From NCBI RefSeq assembly GCF_011683955.1, contig NZ_JAAQPI010000017.1, positions 62,001 through 126,000 on the forward strand: a DNA stretch of 64,000 nt, given 5' to 3'. This document shows positions 53,842 to 63,030 of this stretch, piece after piece. A program made the position numbers and the translations under genes. The stretch is from Pseudomaricurvus alkylphenolicus (lineage in GTDB: Bacteria > Pseudomonadota > Gammaproteobacteria > Pseudomonadales > Cellvibrionaceae). The notes under the pieces are model-generated. The model was not told where the DNA came from. It worked only from the letters and a program-made list of their open reading frames with translations, and did not search any database. Numbering within the stretch: position 1 is the first letter of the stretch; each line of letters starts with the position of its first letter.

Positions 53842-56800
53842 ATGCTGACCCTGCGTGGCGCTCCGGCTCTTTCCCAATTCCGTACCGACAAGCTCCTCGA
53901 AACCTTGCAACAGGCCGATGCCAAGGTGACCTCGGTCTACGCGGAATATGTGCACTTCGCCGACATCGACAGTGATCTCACCGACGCTGAGTCGGAGGTG
54001 CTTAAGCAGCTGCTCACCTATGGACCGAAAGCGGAGAGTCAGGAGGTGGCAGGGACCTTGTTTCTGGTGGTGCCACGTCCGGGCACCATCTCGCCCTGGT
54101 CGTCCAAGGCCACCGATATCGCCCACAATGCAGGTTTGAAGCAGATCAACCGACTGGAGCGGGGCATTGCTTATCGGGTTACCGGTGTCAGTAATCCTCA
54201 GGTTATTGTCGCTGCCCTACATGATCGTATGGTGGAAGCCGTATTCGATCGTCTCGATGCTGCCGAGCAGCTGTTCAGCCATGATGAGCCGAAGCCCCAG
54301 ACCAGTGTCGACATCCTCGGCGGTGGCCGCGCTGCTCTGGAGAAAGCCAATGTGGAGCTGGGCCTGGCGCTGGCCGAAGACGAGATCGACTATTTGGTGA
54401 CGAGCTTTACCGAGCTGGAGCGCAACCCGGTGGACGTGGAGCTGATGATGTTCGCCCAGGCGAATTCAGAGCACTGCCGCCACAAAATCTTTAACGCTTC
54501 CTGGACGCTGGACGGCAGCGACATGCCCAAGTCTTTGTTCGGCATGATCAAAAATACCTATGAGAAAGGCGGTGAGGACGTATTGTCTGCCTACGCCGAC
54601 AATGCCTCTGTGATAGTCGGCAGCAAGGCCGGGCGTTTCTACCCGGATCCGGAAACCAAGAGCTACGGATACAACCAGGAAGATATCCATATTCTGATGA
54701 AGGTGGAAACCCACAACCACCCTACCGCAATCGCTCCCTTCCCCGGAGCCGGTACCGGTGCCGGTGGTGAGATTCGTGACGAAGGTGCGGTAGGCCGTGG
54801 CTCCAAGCCTAAAGTGGGCTTGACCGGCTTTACGGTGTCGAATCTTCAGATTCCCGGTTACGGCCAGCCTTGGGAACAGGACTATGGCAAACCCGGTCGT
54901 ATTGTGACCGCTCTGGATATTATGATCGAAGGCCCAATTGGCGGCGCTGCCTTTAATAACGAGTTCGGGCGCCCCAATATCTGTGGTTACTTCCGTACCT
55001 TTGAAGAGAACTTTGACGGCGAGCGCCGCGGTTATCACAAGCCCATTATGCTGGCCGGCGGTTACGGCAACATTAAAGCCGAGCATGTGGACCAGGACGA
55101 GTTTGAACCGGGTGCCAAGCTGGTTGCCTTGGGCGGCCCTGCCATGTTGATCGGTCTGGGTGGTGGTGCGGCCTCTTCCATGGCTTCGGGTTCTTCCTCA
55201 GAAGATCTGGATTTTGCCTCGGTGCAGCGTCAAAACCCCGAGATCGAGCGTCGCTGTCAGGAGGTTATCGACCAGTGTTGGCAACTGGGCGATCAAAACC
55301 CTATTGCCTTTATTCACGATGTGGGCGCCGGTGGCTTTTCCAACGCCTTTCCCGAGCTGGCCAAAGACGGCGGTTGTGGTGCGGTATTTGAGCTGCGCAA
55401 AATCAACAATGATGAACCCGGCATGAGCCCGCTGGAAATCTGGTGTAACGAAGCGCAGGAACGCTACGTGATGGCCATCATGCCTGCGGATCTGGCGCGT
55501 TTCGAAGCCATCTGTGAGCGCGAGCGCTGCCCCTATGCGATAGTGGGTGATGCGACTGCCGAAGATCACATTGTGCTCAACGATACTCACTTCGACACCA
55601 AGCCGGTGGACCTGCCCATGTCGGTGTTGTTCGGCAAACCGCCCAAGATGCATCGCACCGCCGAGACCCGAAGCTACGAGACGCAGGCGTTCACTACCGA
55701 AGGTTTATCAATTTACGAAGCGGCGGAGCGTGTCTTGCAGCATCCTTCGGTTGCCAGCAAGAGTTTCCTGATCACCATTGGTGATCGCTCGGTAACCGGG
55801 CAGGTTGTGCGTGATCAGTTTGTCGGGCCCTGGCAGGTGCCGGTAGCCGATTGTGCGGTAACCACTCAGGCTTATGACACCTATGCCGGTGAAGCCATGA
55901 GTATGGGTGAGCGTACGCCGGTTGCGTTGCTGGACGGCCCTGCATCCGGTCGCATGGCGATCGGTGAAGCGCTGACCAATATTGCCGCCACGCGTATCGA
56001 AAAGTTGTCCGATGTTAAGTTGTCGGCCAACTGGATGTGCGCCGCGGGCCATCCCGGAGAGGACGAGAAGCTCTATCGTACGGTGGAAGCCATCGGCATG
56101 GAGCTGTGCCCACAGTTGGGTATTACCATTCCTGTGGGTAAGGATTCCATGTCCATGCGTACCGCCTGGACTGACAGTGGTGAAGACAAAGCGGTGACCG
56201 CGCCTTTATCTCTGGTGATCTCTGCCTTTGCGCCGGTGCCCGATGTTCGCAAAACGGTAACGCCTCAGTTGCGCACTGACCTCGGTTCCAGCGATCTGAT
56301 TTTGTTGGATCTGGGCAATGGTAAAAACCGTCTCGGCGGCTCTATCCTGGCGCAGGTCTATAACCAGATGGGCGATACGCCCGCGGATGTGGATAGCGCC
56401 GAAGAGCTTAAAGGTTTCTTCGCAGCCATGCAGGAGAGCCTGGAAGCGGATCAGGTGTTGGCGTATCACGATCGTGGCGATGGAGGTTTGTTCGCGACGG
56501 TGGCGGAGATGGCGTTTGCCGGTCACTGTGGTGTTGATATCAATATCGATGGTCTCGGCGACGATCATCTGGCGGCACTGTTCAATGAGGAGTTGGGTGC
56601 GGTTCTGCAAACCCGCACCAGCGAGACGGATGCGGTGATTGCGCGCTTTGCCAAAGCCGGTGTTAAGGCCTGTAAGCTGGGTTGGATCAACACGCACGAT
56701 ACGCTGCGAGTTGAGGCGGATGGCGAGATTATTTATGACGAGTCCCGTCAGGAGCTGCAGCGTCTTTGGAGTGAGACCAGTTATCAGGTTGCTGCATTGC

Positions 56801-57699
56801 GTGATAACGCAGACTGCGCCAAGTCTGAGTTTGAGTTGGTGACTCAGGTGAATCCTGGCTTGGCTGTGAGCCTGAGTTTTGACCAGGACGAAGATGTTGC
56901 CGCACCTTATATTGCCAAGGGTGTAAGACCCAAGGTGGCGGTTCTGCGTGAGCAGGGTGTGAATGGCCATGTGGAGATGGCGGCGGCGTTTGACCGGGCC
57001 GGCTTCGAGGCTGTGGATGTGCACATGAGTGATGTGCTGGCGGGCCGCACCAGACTGGCTGATTATAAGGGGCTGGTTGCCTGTGGTGGCTTCTCATACG
57101 GTGATGTGTTGGGGGCCGGTGAGGGATGGGCGAAGACGATTTTGTTCAACGCTCAGGCGCGGGATCAGTTTCAGTCGTTTTTCCACCGCCAGGATACGTT
57201 CAGTCTCGGGGTGTGTAATGGCTGTCAGATGATGTCGAATCTGAAGTCGCTGGTGCCGGGTGCGGATCACTGGCCGCATTTTGTCCGCAATCAATCTGAG
57301 CAGTTTGAGGCACGCTTCAGTCTGGTCGGGATCGAGGAGTCGCCTTCGGTGTTGTTCGCGGGTATGGCGGGCAGTTATATGCCAGTGGCGGTTGCTCACG
57401 GCGAGGGTCGCGCGGAGTTTGCTTCTGAGGAGGCGCTGGAGCAGTGTCACAACAGCGGCTTGGTGTCGATGCGTTATCTGGATAATCACCGTAAGTTGAC
57501 GGAGGATTATCCGGCTAACCCGAACGGTTCTCCCCAGGGGATTACCAGTGTGACATCTGAGGATGGCCGGGCCACGATTATGATGCCGCACCCTGAGCGG
57601 GTTTTCCGTGCGGTGAATAACTCCTGGCATCCGGATGATTGGACCGAGGATAGCGGTTGGATGCGGTTGTTCCGTAATGCCCGGGTTTTTGTTGAGTAA
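53842..57699 (+). CDS. purL: PurL, phosphoribosylformylglycinamidine synthase
   Basis: Large, single-chain FGAM synthase: converts FGAR, ATP and glutamine to FGAM in purine synthesis. It has 1285 residues. The synthetase halves each have a glycine-rich block ([19 protein letters not shown] and [23 protein letters not shown]) and the C-terminal glutaminase has the nucleophile in [13 protein letters not shown] plus [12 protein letters not shown]. This is the proteobacterial fused form, needing no PurQ/PurS. The last few hundred bp are C-poor on the coding strand, ending at the dispersed repeat. Confidence 0.97.
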   Translation: MLTLRGAPALSQFRTDKLLETLQQADAKVTSVYAEYVHFADIDSDLTDAESEVLKQLLTYGPKAESQEVAGTLFLVVPRPGTISPWSSKATDIAHNAGLKQINRLERGIAYRVTGVSNPQVIVAALHDRMVEAVFDRLDAAEQLFSHDEPKPQTSVDILGGGRAALEKANVELGLALAEDEIDYLVTSFTELERNPVDVELMMFAQANSEHCRHKIFNASWTLDGSDMPKSLFGMIKNTYEKGGEDVLSAYADNASVIVGSKAGRFYPDPETKSYGYNQEDIHILMKVETHNHPTAIAPFPGAGTGAGGEIRDEGAVGRGSKPKVGLTGFTVSNLQIPGYGQPWEQDYGKPGRIVTALDIMIEGPIGGAAFNNEFGRPNICGYFRTFEENFDGERRGYHKPIMLAGGYGNIKAEHVDQDEFEPGAKLVALGGPAMLIGLGGGAASSMASGSSSEDLDFASVQRQNPEIERRCQEVIDQCWQLGDQNPIAFIHDVGAGGFSNAFPELAKDGGCGAVFELRKINNDEPGMSPLEIWCNEAQERYVMAIMPADLARFEAICERERCPYAIVGDATAEDHIVLNDTHFDTKPVDLPMSVLFGKPPKMHRTAETRSYETQAFTTEGLSIYEAAERVLQHPSVASKSFLITIGDRSVTGQVVRDQFVGPWQVPVADCAVTTQAYDTYAGEAMSMGERTPVALLDGPASGRMAIGEALTNIAATRIEKLSDVKLSANWMCAAGHPGEDEKLYRTVEAIGMELCPQLGITIPVGKDSMSMRTAWTDSGEDKAVTAPLSLVISAFAPVPDVRKTVTPQLRTDLGSSDLILLDLGNGKNRLGGSILAQVYNQMGDTPADVDSAEELKGFFAAMQESLEADQVLAYHDRGDGGLFATVAEMAFAGHCGVDINIDGLGDDHLAALFNEELGAVLQTRTSETDAVIARFAKAGVKACKLGWINTHDTLRVEADGEIIYDESRQELQRLWSETSYQVAALRDNADCAKSEFELVTQVNPGLAVSLSFDQDEDVAAPYIAKGVRPKVAVLREQGVNGHVEMAAAFDRAGFEAVDVHMSDVLAGRTRLADYKGLVACGGFSYGDVLGAGEGWAKTILFNAQARDQFQSFFHRQDTFSLGVCNGCQMMSNLKSLVPGADHWPHFVRNQSEQFEARFSLVGIEESPSVLFAGMAGSYMPVAVAHGEGRAEFASEEALEQCHNSGLVSMRYLDNHRKLTEDYPANPNGSPQGITSVTSEDGRATIMMPHPERVFRAVNNSWHPDDWTEDSGWMRLFRNARVFVE

Positions 57700-57721
57700 A
57701 GCTTGTCTGTTCTGAGGCGCA

Positions 57722-57784
57722 GGGTTCTGTGCCTCATGCCGTGGTTGGTGCGTTGGTTCCGGGGCTTCGGGTTCTGTGCCTCAT
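57722..57784 (+). repeat. Duplicated 16-bp end of the dispersed repeat unit
   Basis: GGGTTCTGTGCCTCAT occurs at 57722-57737 and 57769-57784 (47-bp period). Each contains the boundary heptamer TGCCTCA. It may be a partial, flanking copy of the 5' edge of the structured repeat. Confidence 0.7.
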
Positions 57785-57962
57785 AAGGCGGTCGGGGCGT
57801 TGTTTTCGGAGCTGTCGGGCGGCCCTCCAGGCTTCCCTCAGTCCCGAAAAAGCCCGGCAAAAAACGCCGGTCTTTTTCACTCCTTCGGCGCTCCTCCTTT
57901 ACGCTCCGAAAACAACGCCCCGACCACCTCTGAAACCGCAGTTCTCCATGTCATTTGCCTCA
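57777..57962 (+). repeat. Dispersed structured repeat, full 186-bp copy
   Basis: Exactly 186 bp from TGCCTCA (57777-57783) to TGCCTCA (57956-57962). Outer arms 57786-57812 and 57903-57929 pair 26 of 27. The inner hairpin is GAAAAAG-C-CCGGC, loop AAAAAAC, GCCGG-T-CTTTTTC (57846-57878). Its A-run/T-run form resembles a bidirectional terminator, but the other copies show the fold is kept even where those runs are absent. Confidence 0.88.
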
Positions 57963-58122
57963 TTGTAATTTTATATCCCATGCGGATCACCTGCGTAATA
58001 TCATCGTAATGAGTTCAAGGTCTGAGAGGTATTGTGAAAAGGCACCATTGGTCGGATGGCGTTAGGGGGAGCCCCGGGGTCTGTGGTAAGATTGCGGCCT
58101 TTTAACCGACTGAGTAGTGCAA

Positions 58123-58740
58123 ATGTCCGATAAGTTTGAGTCGCTGGAAGCCAAAGCCAGCTACGGTGTGGGTCGCCAGCTGGGCGATCAGGTCTCTAAC
58201 CCGCCTTTCGAAGGGTTTGATATTGAGTCCGCCCTGGCCGGTTTTACCGATGCGGTTAATGGCGCCGATCTGCAGGTGAGCGCAGACGATATCAATGCTG
58301 CCTTCCGTGAAATCCAGGGTCGTTTGCAGGCTGCGGAAGCGGAGAAGGCCAAGGAGATGTCTGCCGATGGCCAGAAGTATTTGGAAGAGAATGCCAAGAA
58401 AGACGGCGTAACCGTGACTGAGTCCGGGCTGCAGTACGAAGTGCTGGTCGAGGGTGATGGCGAGCTGCCGACTCAATCTTCAACCGTTCGTACCCATTAT
58501 CACGGTACTCTGATTGACGGCACTGTGTTTGACAGCTCAGTGGATCGCGGCCAGCCTGCGGAATTCCCGGTTGGTGGGGTCATCGCCGGCTGGACCGAAG
58601 CGCTGCAGATGATGAAGGTGGGCTCCAAGTGGCGTCTGACCGTGCCCTATAACCTGGCCTACGGTGAGCGTGGCGCGGGTGGGGCGATCGGTCCATACGC
58701 CACTCTGATCTTTGAGGTGGAGCTGCTGGCTATCGTTTGA
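58123..58740 (+). CDS. fklB: FKBP-type peptidyl-prolyl isomerase (FklB-like)
   Basis: Two-part isomerase: an N-terminal dimerisation helix region (about 1-95, with KYLEENAKKDGV at its end) and an FKBP catalytic domain (about 110-205, VRTHYHGTLIDGTVFDSS, YGERGAGGAIGPYATL). It has 205 residues, with no signal peptide, so it acts in the cytosol. The ATG at 58123 is taken over an upstream GTG at 58117; the ribosome site is weak. It is convergent with the helicase gene. Confidence 0.93.
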   Translation: MSDKFESLEAKASYGVGRQLGDQVSNPPFEGFDIESALAGFTDAVNGADLQVSADDINAAFREIQGRLQAAEAEKAKEMSADGQKYLEENAKKDGVTVTESGLQYEVLVEGDGELPTQSSTVRTHYHGTLIDGTVFDSSVDRGQPAEFPVGGVIAGWTEALQMMKVGSKWRLTVPYNLAYGERGAGGAIGPYATLIFEVELLAIV

Positions 58741-58767
58741 TGCCGGTTGTTTGAAATCGACGTTTTT

Positions 58768-58793
58768 CCTGGCGGGTCAAGACGCCCGCCAGG
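58768..58793. terminator. Hairpin between fklB and the helicase gene
   Basis: CCTGGCGGG (58768-58776) pairs perfectly with CCCGCCAGG (58785-58793) around an 8-nt loop, placed between two convergent genes. T-runs are absent on the 3' sides, so termination efficiency is uncertain. Confidence 0.4.
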
Positions 58794-58802
58794 CTTGGGT
58801 GG

Positions 58803-60170
58803 CTAGTCTTCGTCTTGATCCAGCCGCGCCGGCTTTTTCTTGATCGGCGCCGGTGCAAATCCGTCTCCCCACTTGCCGGCCGCAGGCTTTGCCGATGGCG
58901 CGCGGCGCTTGCCAATGTTCTTGGTATCTCTGTGGCGTTTTTTGACTTTTTCGTTGCCCTTGCCAGCCTCTTTGCTGTTCTCCCCTGAACGTTTTTTTAC
59001 GCCGGCTTTTTTGCCCGATGCCTTGACCTTTTTCGGGCCTTTGAATTTGGCCTCCAGGCCGGGAACCTTGCGTTTTTCGAAGCGAATCTGCAGCTCGCGC
59101 TCAAACCTTACCATCAGGTCCCAGTCGCGATGGGTGATAAAGCTGATGGCCAGGCCTTCTTCTCCCGCTCGACCGGTGCGGCCGACGCGGTGCACGAAGT
59201 CTTCGCTGGAGCGGGCCAGGTCGTAGTTGATGACCAGGTCCATGCCTTTGATGTCGAGACCGCGCGCGGCGACGTCGGTGGCCACCAGCATCTTGACGCG
59301 ACCGCGCCGCAGGCGGTTCATTTCGTTGTTGCGGGCGTCCTGATCCATGTCGCCATGCAGGACCCCCACCTCCAGTTTCATATATCGCAGCCAACCCGCC
59401 AGCTTATTGGCCTGGGCCTTGGTGTTGGTGAAGATGATTGCCTTGTCGTATTCGACCTGTTCAAACAGCTTTAACAGCAGTTTGTTCTTGTGTTTCTCAT
59501 CATCGCTCAGCACTATTTGTTGCTTTACCTGACCGCTGGCCTGGCGGGGTTTGGCCAGGGCGATGGTTTGCGGGTCGCGCAGCAGGGATTCTCCGACGTA
59601 TTGTTGACCGTCGAGGGTGGCGGAAAACAGCAGGGTCTGCCGCTCGGGATTGCAGCTGGCGGCAATTTCCATCACCTCGTCCATAAAACCCATATCGAGC
59701 ATTCGGTCAGCTTCGTCGAGGATCAGCACTTCCAGGTCGTTAAAATCCGGGGAGCCGCGTTCAATGTGTTCTTTCAGGCGCCCCGGCGTGGCCACCAGGA
59801 TCTCCGGGTTCTTGCGAAAAATGGCGCGTTGATACTTAAAGTCATGGCCACCGGTAATGGCGTTGACTTCGAGGTGGGTAAAGGCAGCCAGCTGTTTGCA
59901 GTGCTTGACCACCTGACGGCAGAGCTCCCGGGTGGGGGTGAGGATCAATGCCCGGGTGCCGGCTTTGGGGGCGTCCTTTTGCAGAAGCTTGTGCAATGTA
60001 GGCAGCAGAAAGGCCGCCGTCTTGCCGCTGCCGGTTTCTGAGCTGACCTTGAGATCCTGGCCCGTCATGGCTGCCGGTATGGCCTCTCGTTGTACATCGG
60101 TGGGCTCACAGTAGCCCAGGGGTTCGAGGGCTTTTAGCAGGCGGTCGTGGAGCTGGAACTGGTCAAACAA
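58803..60170 (-). CDS. DEAD-box RNA helicase (SrmB/RhlE-like)
   Basis: ATP-dependent RNA helicase, probably in ribosome assembly or RNA decay. It has 455 residues. Motif I SETGSGKT, PTRELC, motif II LDEADRML, motif III SAT, and the C-terminal HRVGRTGRAG are all present. The C-terminal about 90 residues are a Lys-rich basic tail. The start is TTG at 60170 (MFDQFQLHDRLLKAL, the common N-terminus); no closer ATG fits. Subfamily is not settled. Confidence 0.9.
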   Translation of the reverse strand: MFDQFQLHDRLLKALEPLGYCEPTDVQREAIPAAMTGQDLKVSSETGSGKTAAFLLPTLHKLLQKDAPKAGTRALILTPTRELCRQVVKHCKQLAAFTHLEVNAITGGHDFKYQRAIFRKNPEILVATPGRLKEHIERGSPDFNDLEVLILDEADRMLDMGFMDEVMEIAASCNPERQTLLFSATLDGQQYVGESLLRDPQTIALAKPRQASGQVKQQIVLSDDEKHKNKLLLKLFEQVEYDKAIIFTNTKAQANKLAGWLRYMKLEVGVLHGDMDQDARNNEMNRLRRGRVKMLVATDVAARGLDIKGMDLVINYDLARSSEDFVHRVGRTGRAGEEGLAISFITHRDWDLMVRFERELQIRFEKRKVPGLEAKFKGPKKVKASGKKAGVKKRSGENSKEAGKGNEKVKKRHRDTKNIGKRRAPSAKPAAGKWGDGFAPAPIKKKPARLDQDED

Positions 60171-60266
60171 GGCGATATCTCTCTAGTGATTCGGGGCCAA
60201 CCAATGGCGGCCGCGCACTGTATCAAAAATCGCCCGTTTTGTCTGTGACTTGTTCGAGTACTCCTT

Positions 60267-60722
60267 CTAGGTGCGACCCGCCAGATAGGTCTCGTAGTCG
60301 GGGGCCTCCCGCTCATAGGTGCTTGAGAACAGGGGCGAGGTTACCAGCAAGTCGGCGGTACTCTGGCTGCAGGCCACGGGAATATTCCAGACAGCTGCCA
60401 GACGCAACAGCGCTTTTACATCGGGGTCGTGGGGCTGCGCGGCGAGGGGGTCCCAGAAGAAAATCAGAATATCGATCTGGTGCTCGGTAATCATGGCGCC
60501 GATTTGCTGGTCGCCGCCGAGAGGACCGCTGATGAGTTTTGTGACCGCCAGGGAGGTTTCCCGTTCGATAAGATGCCCGGTGGTGCCAGTGGCATAAAAC
60601 TGGTGATCACGCAGTCGTTCGAGGTGCTTTTGACACCAGGCCAGCAAATCCGGCTTTTTGTGGTCGTGCGCCACCAGGGCGATACGTTTGCTGGCGGTCA
60701 CCTCAATGGTCTTGGTTTCCAT
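60267..60722 (-). CDS. mgsA: Methylglyoxal synthase
   Basis: Converts dihydroxyacetone phosphate to methylglyoxal and phosphate. It has 151 residues, standard length. The active-site block [10 protein letters not shown] (66-75) with Asp71, His20, and FWDPL (Asp91) and DVKALLR are conserved. It lies upstream of the helicase gene on the same strand with a 96-bp gap. Confidence 0.96.
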   Translation of the reverse strand: METKTIEVTASKRIALVAHDHKKPDLLAWCQKHLERLRDHQFYATGTTGHLIERETSLAVTKLISGPLGGDQQIGAMITEHQIDILIFFWDPLAAQPHDPDVKALLRLAAVWNIPVACSQSTADLLVTSPLFSSTYEREAPDYETYLAGRT

Positions 60723-60745
60723 ATCAGGCTCCTCGAGTCGGGTGC

Positions 60746-61060
60746 TTACTCACTGAACATTTGAATCGCGAAGCCGGTTTGCAGGGCCTCTCTCAGGCCC
60801 TTGTCGGCCGCCTGGATGCGTTCGTCCTGGACCTTTTCAGGGGTCAGCCACTGGCGCTTTTCTATCTCTACGTCTTTAAAACCCTCGCGCATGGTCAGCA
60901 CTTTGCAGAGCGTTTCGGCACCAAACAGGTCCTTGAAGTTGATATAGACGATAAACAGCGCCTTGTCGCCTGCTTTCAGGTCGTCAAAGTCCTTGGTGGC
61001 AATGGCGGAGGCGGAAAATACGTACATCTTGAAACCCTGGGCAAAGCGGGAATTAGGCAT
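60746..61060 (-). CDS. Small protein of unknown function
   Basis: Not recognised. About 104 residues from ATG 61060, or 94 from ATG 61030, which has a slightly better ribosome site (CAGGG). It is hydrophilic, with no signal or membrane helix, and ends in [16 protein letters not shown]. Read on the same strand as mgsA, 23 bp from its start, so the two are probably co-transcribed. Confidence 0.55.
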   Translation of the reverse strand: MPNSRFAQGFKMYVFSASAIATKDFDDLKAGDKALFIVYINFKDLFGAETLCKVLTMREGFKDVEIEKRQWLTPEKVQDERIQAADKGLREALQTGFAIQMFSE

Positions 61061-61161
61061 CAATTACTGCCCCAGAGCAAGGGTTAATCTGGTGGTTTGC
61101 AGCGTTTGCGGCCATGCAGTAGGCTCTTGTCTGGTTTATAGCAGGGAAAAGGAGAACTGCA

Positions 61162-62100
61162 ATGAATGACGCAAGGCGATGGGTTGGTGGCCTGTGGGCT
61201 CAGATATCAAAGGGGCTTGCCACTGCCGCAGCAAGTTTAATGCTGGTGGCGCCCTCAATGGCACAGCAGGACTTCGGTAAGGTGGAATTCAAGTCAGTGC
61301 CTGTGATCGAAGGACTGGTGATGTTGCAGGGCGCCGGTGGCAATATTGGTGTCTCCAAGGGGCGTGATGGGCTGTTGGTCATAGACAATGACTACGCTGC
61401 GCTGGAAAACAAGCTGCGGGGGGCATTGCTGCAACATGATCATCGCCCTGCACGCTTCTTGCTCAACACCCATTGGCACGGTGATCACACTGGCAATAAT
61501 GCCTCGCTGGGGCGCGAGCAGGGGGTGATTGTCGCTCACGACAATGTCCGCCGCCGACTGGCCAGTGGCGGTGAAATCAAGGCATTTGGGATGAAGATTC
61601 CCCCGGCTGAACGTGTAGCGCTGCCGGCGGTCACCTACGACAAAACCATGACGCTGCACTGGAATCGACACCGCCTGGAGCTGGTACATCCGGATCCTGC
61701 CCACACTGACGGTGACACGGTTGTCTATTTTTATCGGGGTGACATACTGGAGGCCGTCCATACGGGTGATCTGTTTTTTAATGGTATTTACCCCTTTATC
61801 GATGCCAGCAGTGGGGGATCGGCGATGGGAATGGTGGCGGCAGTGGCCGATGTTCTGTCACGTATCGACGACAAAACGCCTATTATTCCCGGCCACGGCC
61901 CACTGGCGCACAAAAAAGATCTGCAGCGTTATCACGACTTCCTGAACACCGCTGTCAGTCGAATTGCCGCGCTCAAGAGCCAGGGTAAATCCCTGCAGCA
62001 GGTGATCGATGCGAAACCGATTTCTGACTTTGAGGCTGAGTGGGGTGATGGATTTTTGAACACTCAAACCTGGGTGGGCATTGTCTACGGTGCTCTGTAA
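61162..62100 (+). CDS. Exported MBL-fold hydrolase
   Basis: Metallo-beta-lactamase-fold protein. It has 312 residues with a signal peptide (about 1-35, ending SMA). Zinc motif HWHGDHTGN, with His104, His106, Asp108 and His109, plus His173-type HPDPAHTDGDT and GDLFF, PGHGP blocks. AAGGAG lies 7 bp upstream. Relatives include periplasmic hydrolases, not necessarily beta-lactamases; antibiotic hydrolysis should not be assumed. Confidence 0.88.
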   Translation: MNDARRWVGGLWAQISKGLATAAASLMLVAPSMAQQDFGKVEFKSVPVIEGLVMLQGAGGNIGVSKGRDGLLVIDNDYAALENKLRGALLQHDHRPARFLLNTHWHGDHTGNNASLGREQGVIVAHDNVRRRLASGGEIKAFGMKIPPAERVALPAVTYDKTMTLHWNRHRLELVHPDPAHTDGDTVVYFYRGDILEAVHTGDLFFNGIYPFIDASSGGSAMGMVAAVADVLSRIDDKTPIIPGHGPLAHKKDLQRYHDFLNTAVSRIAALKSQGKSLQQVIDAKPISDFEAEWGDGFLNTQTWVGIVYGAL

Positions 62101-62175
62101 GCGCTGGCGTCTGCATGTGCTACAATCGCCGCCGCCGAAATTTGAATTGAGTGTCTATCACACAGGAGTTTGTCC

Positions 62176-63030
62176 ATGAGCCCGCACATTATCGATGTCA
62201 CCCAGGAGAACGCGCAGCAGGTCCTGATTGAGGAGTCCAACTCGCGCCCCGTGGTGGTCGATTTTTGGGCCGATTGGTGCGAGCCCTGCAAAACGTTGAT
62301 GCCGATACTGGAAAAGCTGGCCAACGAGTACGCCGGGCAGTTTCTGTTGGCCAAGGTCAATGCCGATGAGCTGCAGCCCATTGCCCAGCAGTTGGGTGTT
62401 CGCAGCTTGCCCACAGTGATGATCATGAAGAACGGTCAGCCGGTGGATGGTTTTGCGGGCGCGCAGCCGGAAACACAGATCCGTGAAATCCTGCAAAAAC
62501 ACCTGCCGGATCCCTGGGAAGGTTTGATTCAGCAGGCCAATGAACTGATGGCCGCTGAGGATTTTAACGCAGCGCTGCCCTTGTTGCTGCAGGCTTATCA
62601 GGATTCGAGTGAGAAAGCGGATATCGGTGTTGGGCTGGCCCAGGTGTATCTGCACCTGAACCGACTGGATGAAGCCGAAGCGCTGCTGGACAAGGTCACC
62701 ATGGTGGACCAGGACGCCGCTTACGAGCAGGCCATGGCCCAACTTAAGCTTAAGCGTGAGGCTTCCAGCTCTCCGGAGCTTAAAGCTTTGGAGGAAAAGG
62801 TACAGGCCAATCCCGAAGATGCTCATGCGGCCTATCAGCTAGCCATTCAATACAGTCAGAACAACCAGGCCCGGGAAGCTCTGGAGCTGCTGATGGGTGT
62901 GCTGCGCAAGGATCTGAACTTTGACGATGGTGCCGCCAAAAAAGCGTTTATGGATATTATCGCCAGCCTGGGCAAAGGTGACCCTCTTGCCGCTGAATAT
63001 CAGCGAAAGATTTACACCCTGCTCTACTGA
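62176..63030 (+). CDS. CnoX/YbbN-like thioredoxin-TPR protein
   Basis: Thioredoxin-fold domain fused to TPR helices, like the holdase/chaperedoxin CnoX (YbbN) which helps protect proteins from bleach and oxidative stress. It has 284 residues. The redox motif is WCEPC, with Cys35 and Cys38 both present, so it may be redox-active, unlike E. coli CnoX. The ATG at 62176 follows CAGGAG; a TTG at 62170 is rejected. It ends 7 bp inside the convergent thiamine gene. Confidence 0.9.
   Translation: MSPHIIDVTQENAQQVLIEESNSRPVVVDFWADWCEPCKTLMPILEKLANEYAGQFLLAKVNADELQPIAQQLGVRSLPTVMIMKNGQPVDGFAGAQPETQIREILQKHLPDPWEGLIQQANELMAAEDFNAALPLLLQAYQDSSEKADIGVGLAQVYLHLNRLDEAEALLDKVTMVDQDAAYEQAMAQLKLKREASSSPELKALEEKVQANPEDAHAAYQLAIQYSQNNQAREALELLMGVLRKDLNFDDGAAKKAFMDIIASLGKGDPLAAEYQRKIYTLLY

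Larger units (their letters stand above)
57700..58122. other. 423-bp intergenic tract after purL
   Basis: Contains a TGAGGCGCA/TGTGCCTCA hairpin (57713-57736), a partial 47-bp tandem duplication (57722-57784), a full structured repeat (57777-57962), and then about 160 bp with no recognised gene. The 58087-58092 TAAGAT could be a -10 of fklB, with no clear -35. Confidence 0.7.

Noticed and set aside
61162-62100. Acquired beta-lactamase
   Set aside because: Only the general MBL zinc motif is present; many exported MBL-fold hydrolases share it and the local sequence shows no transfer signs.
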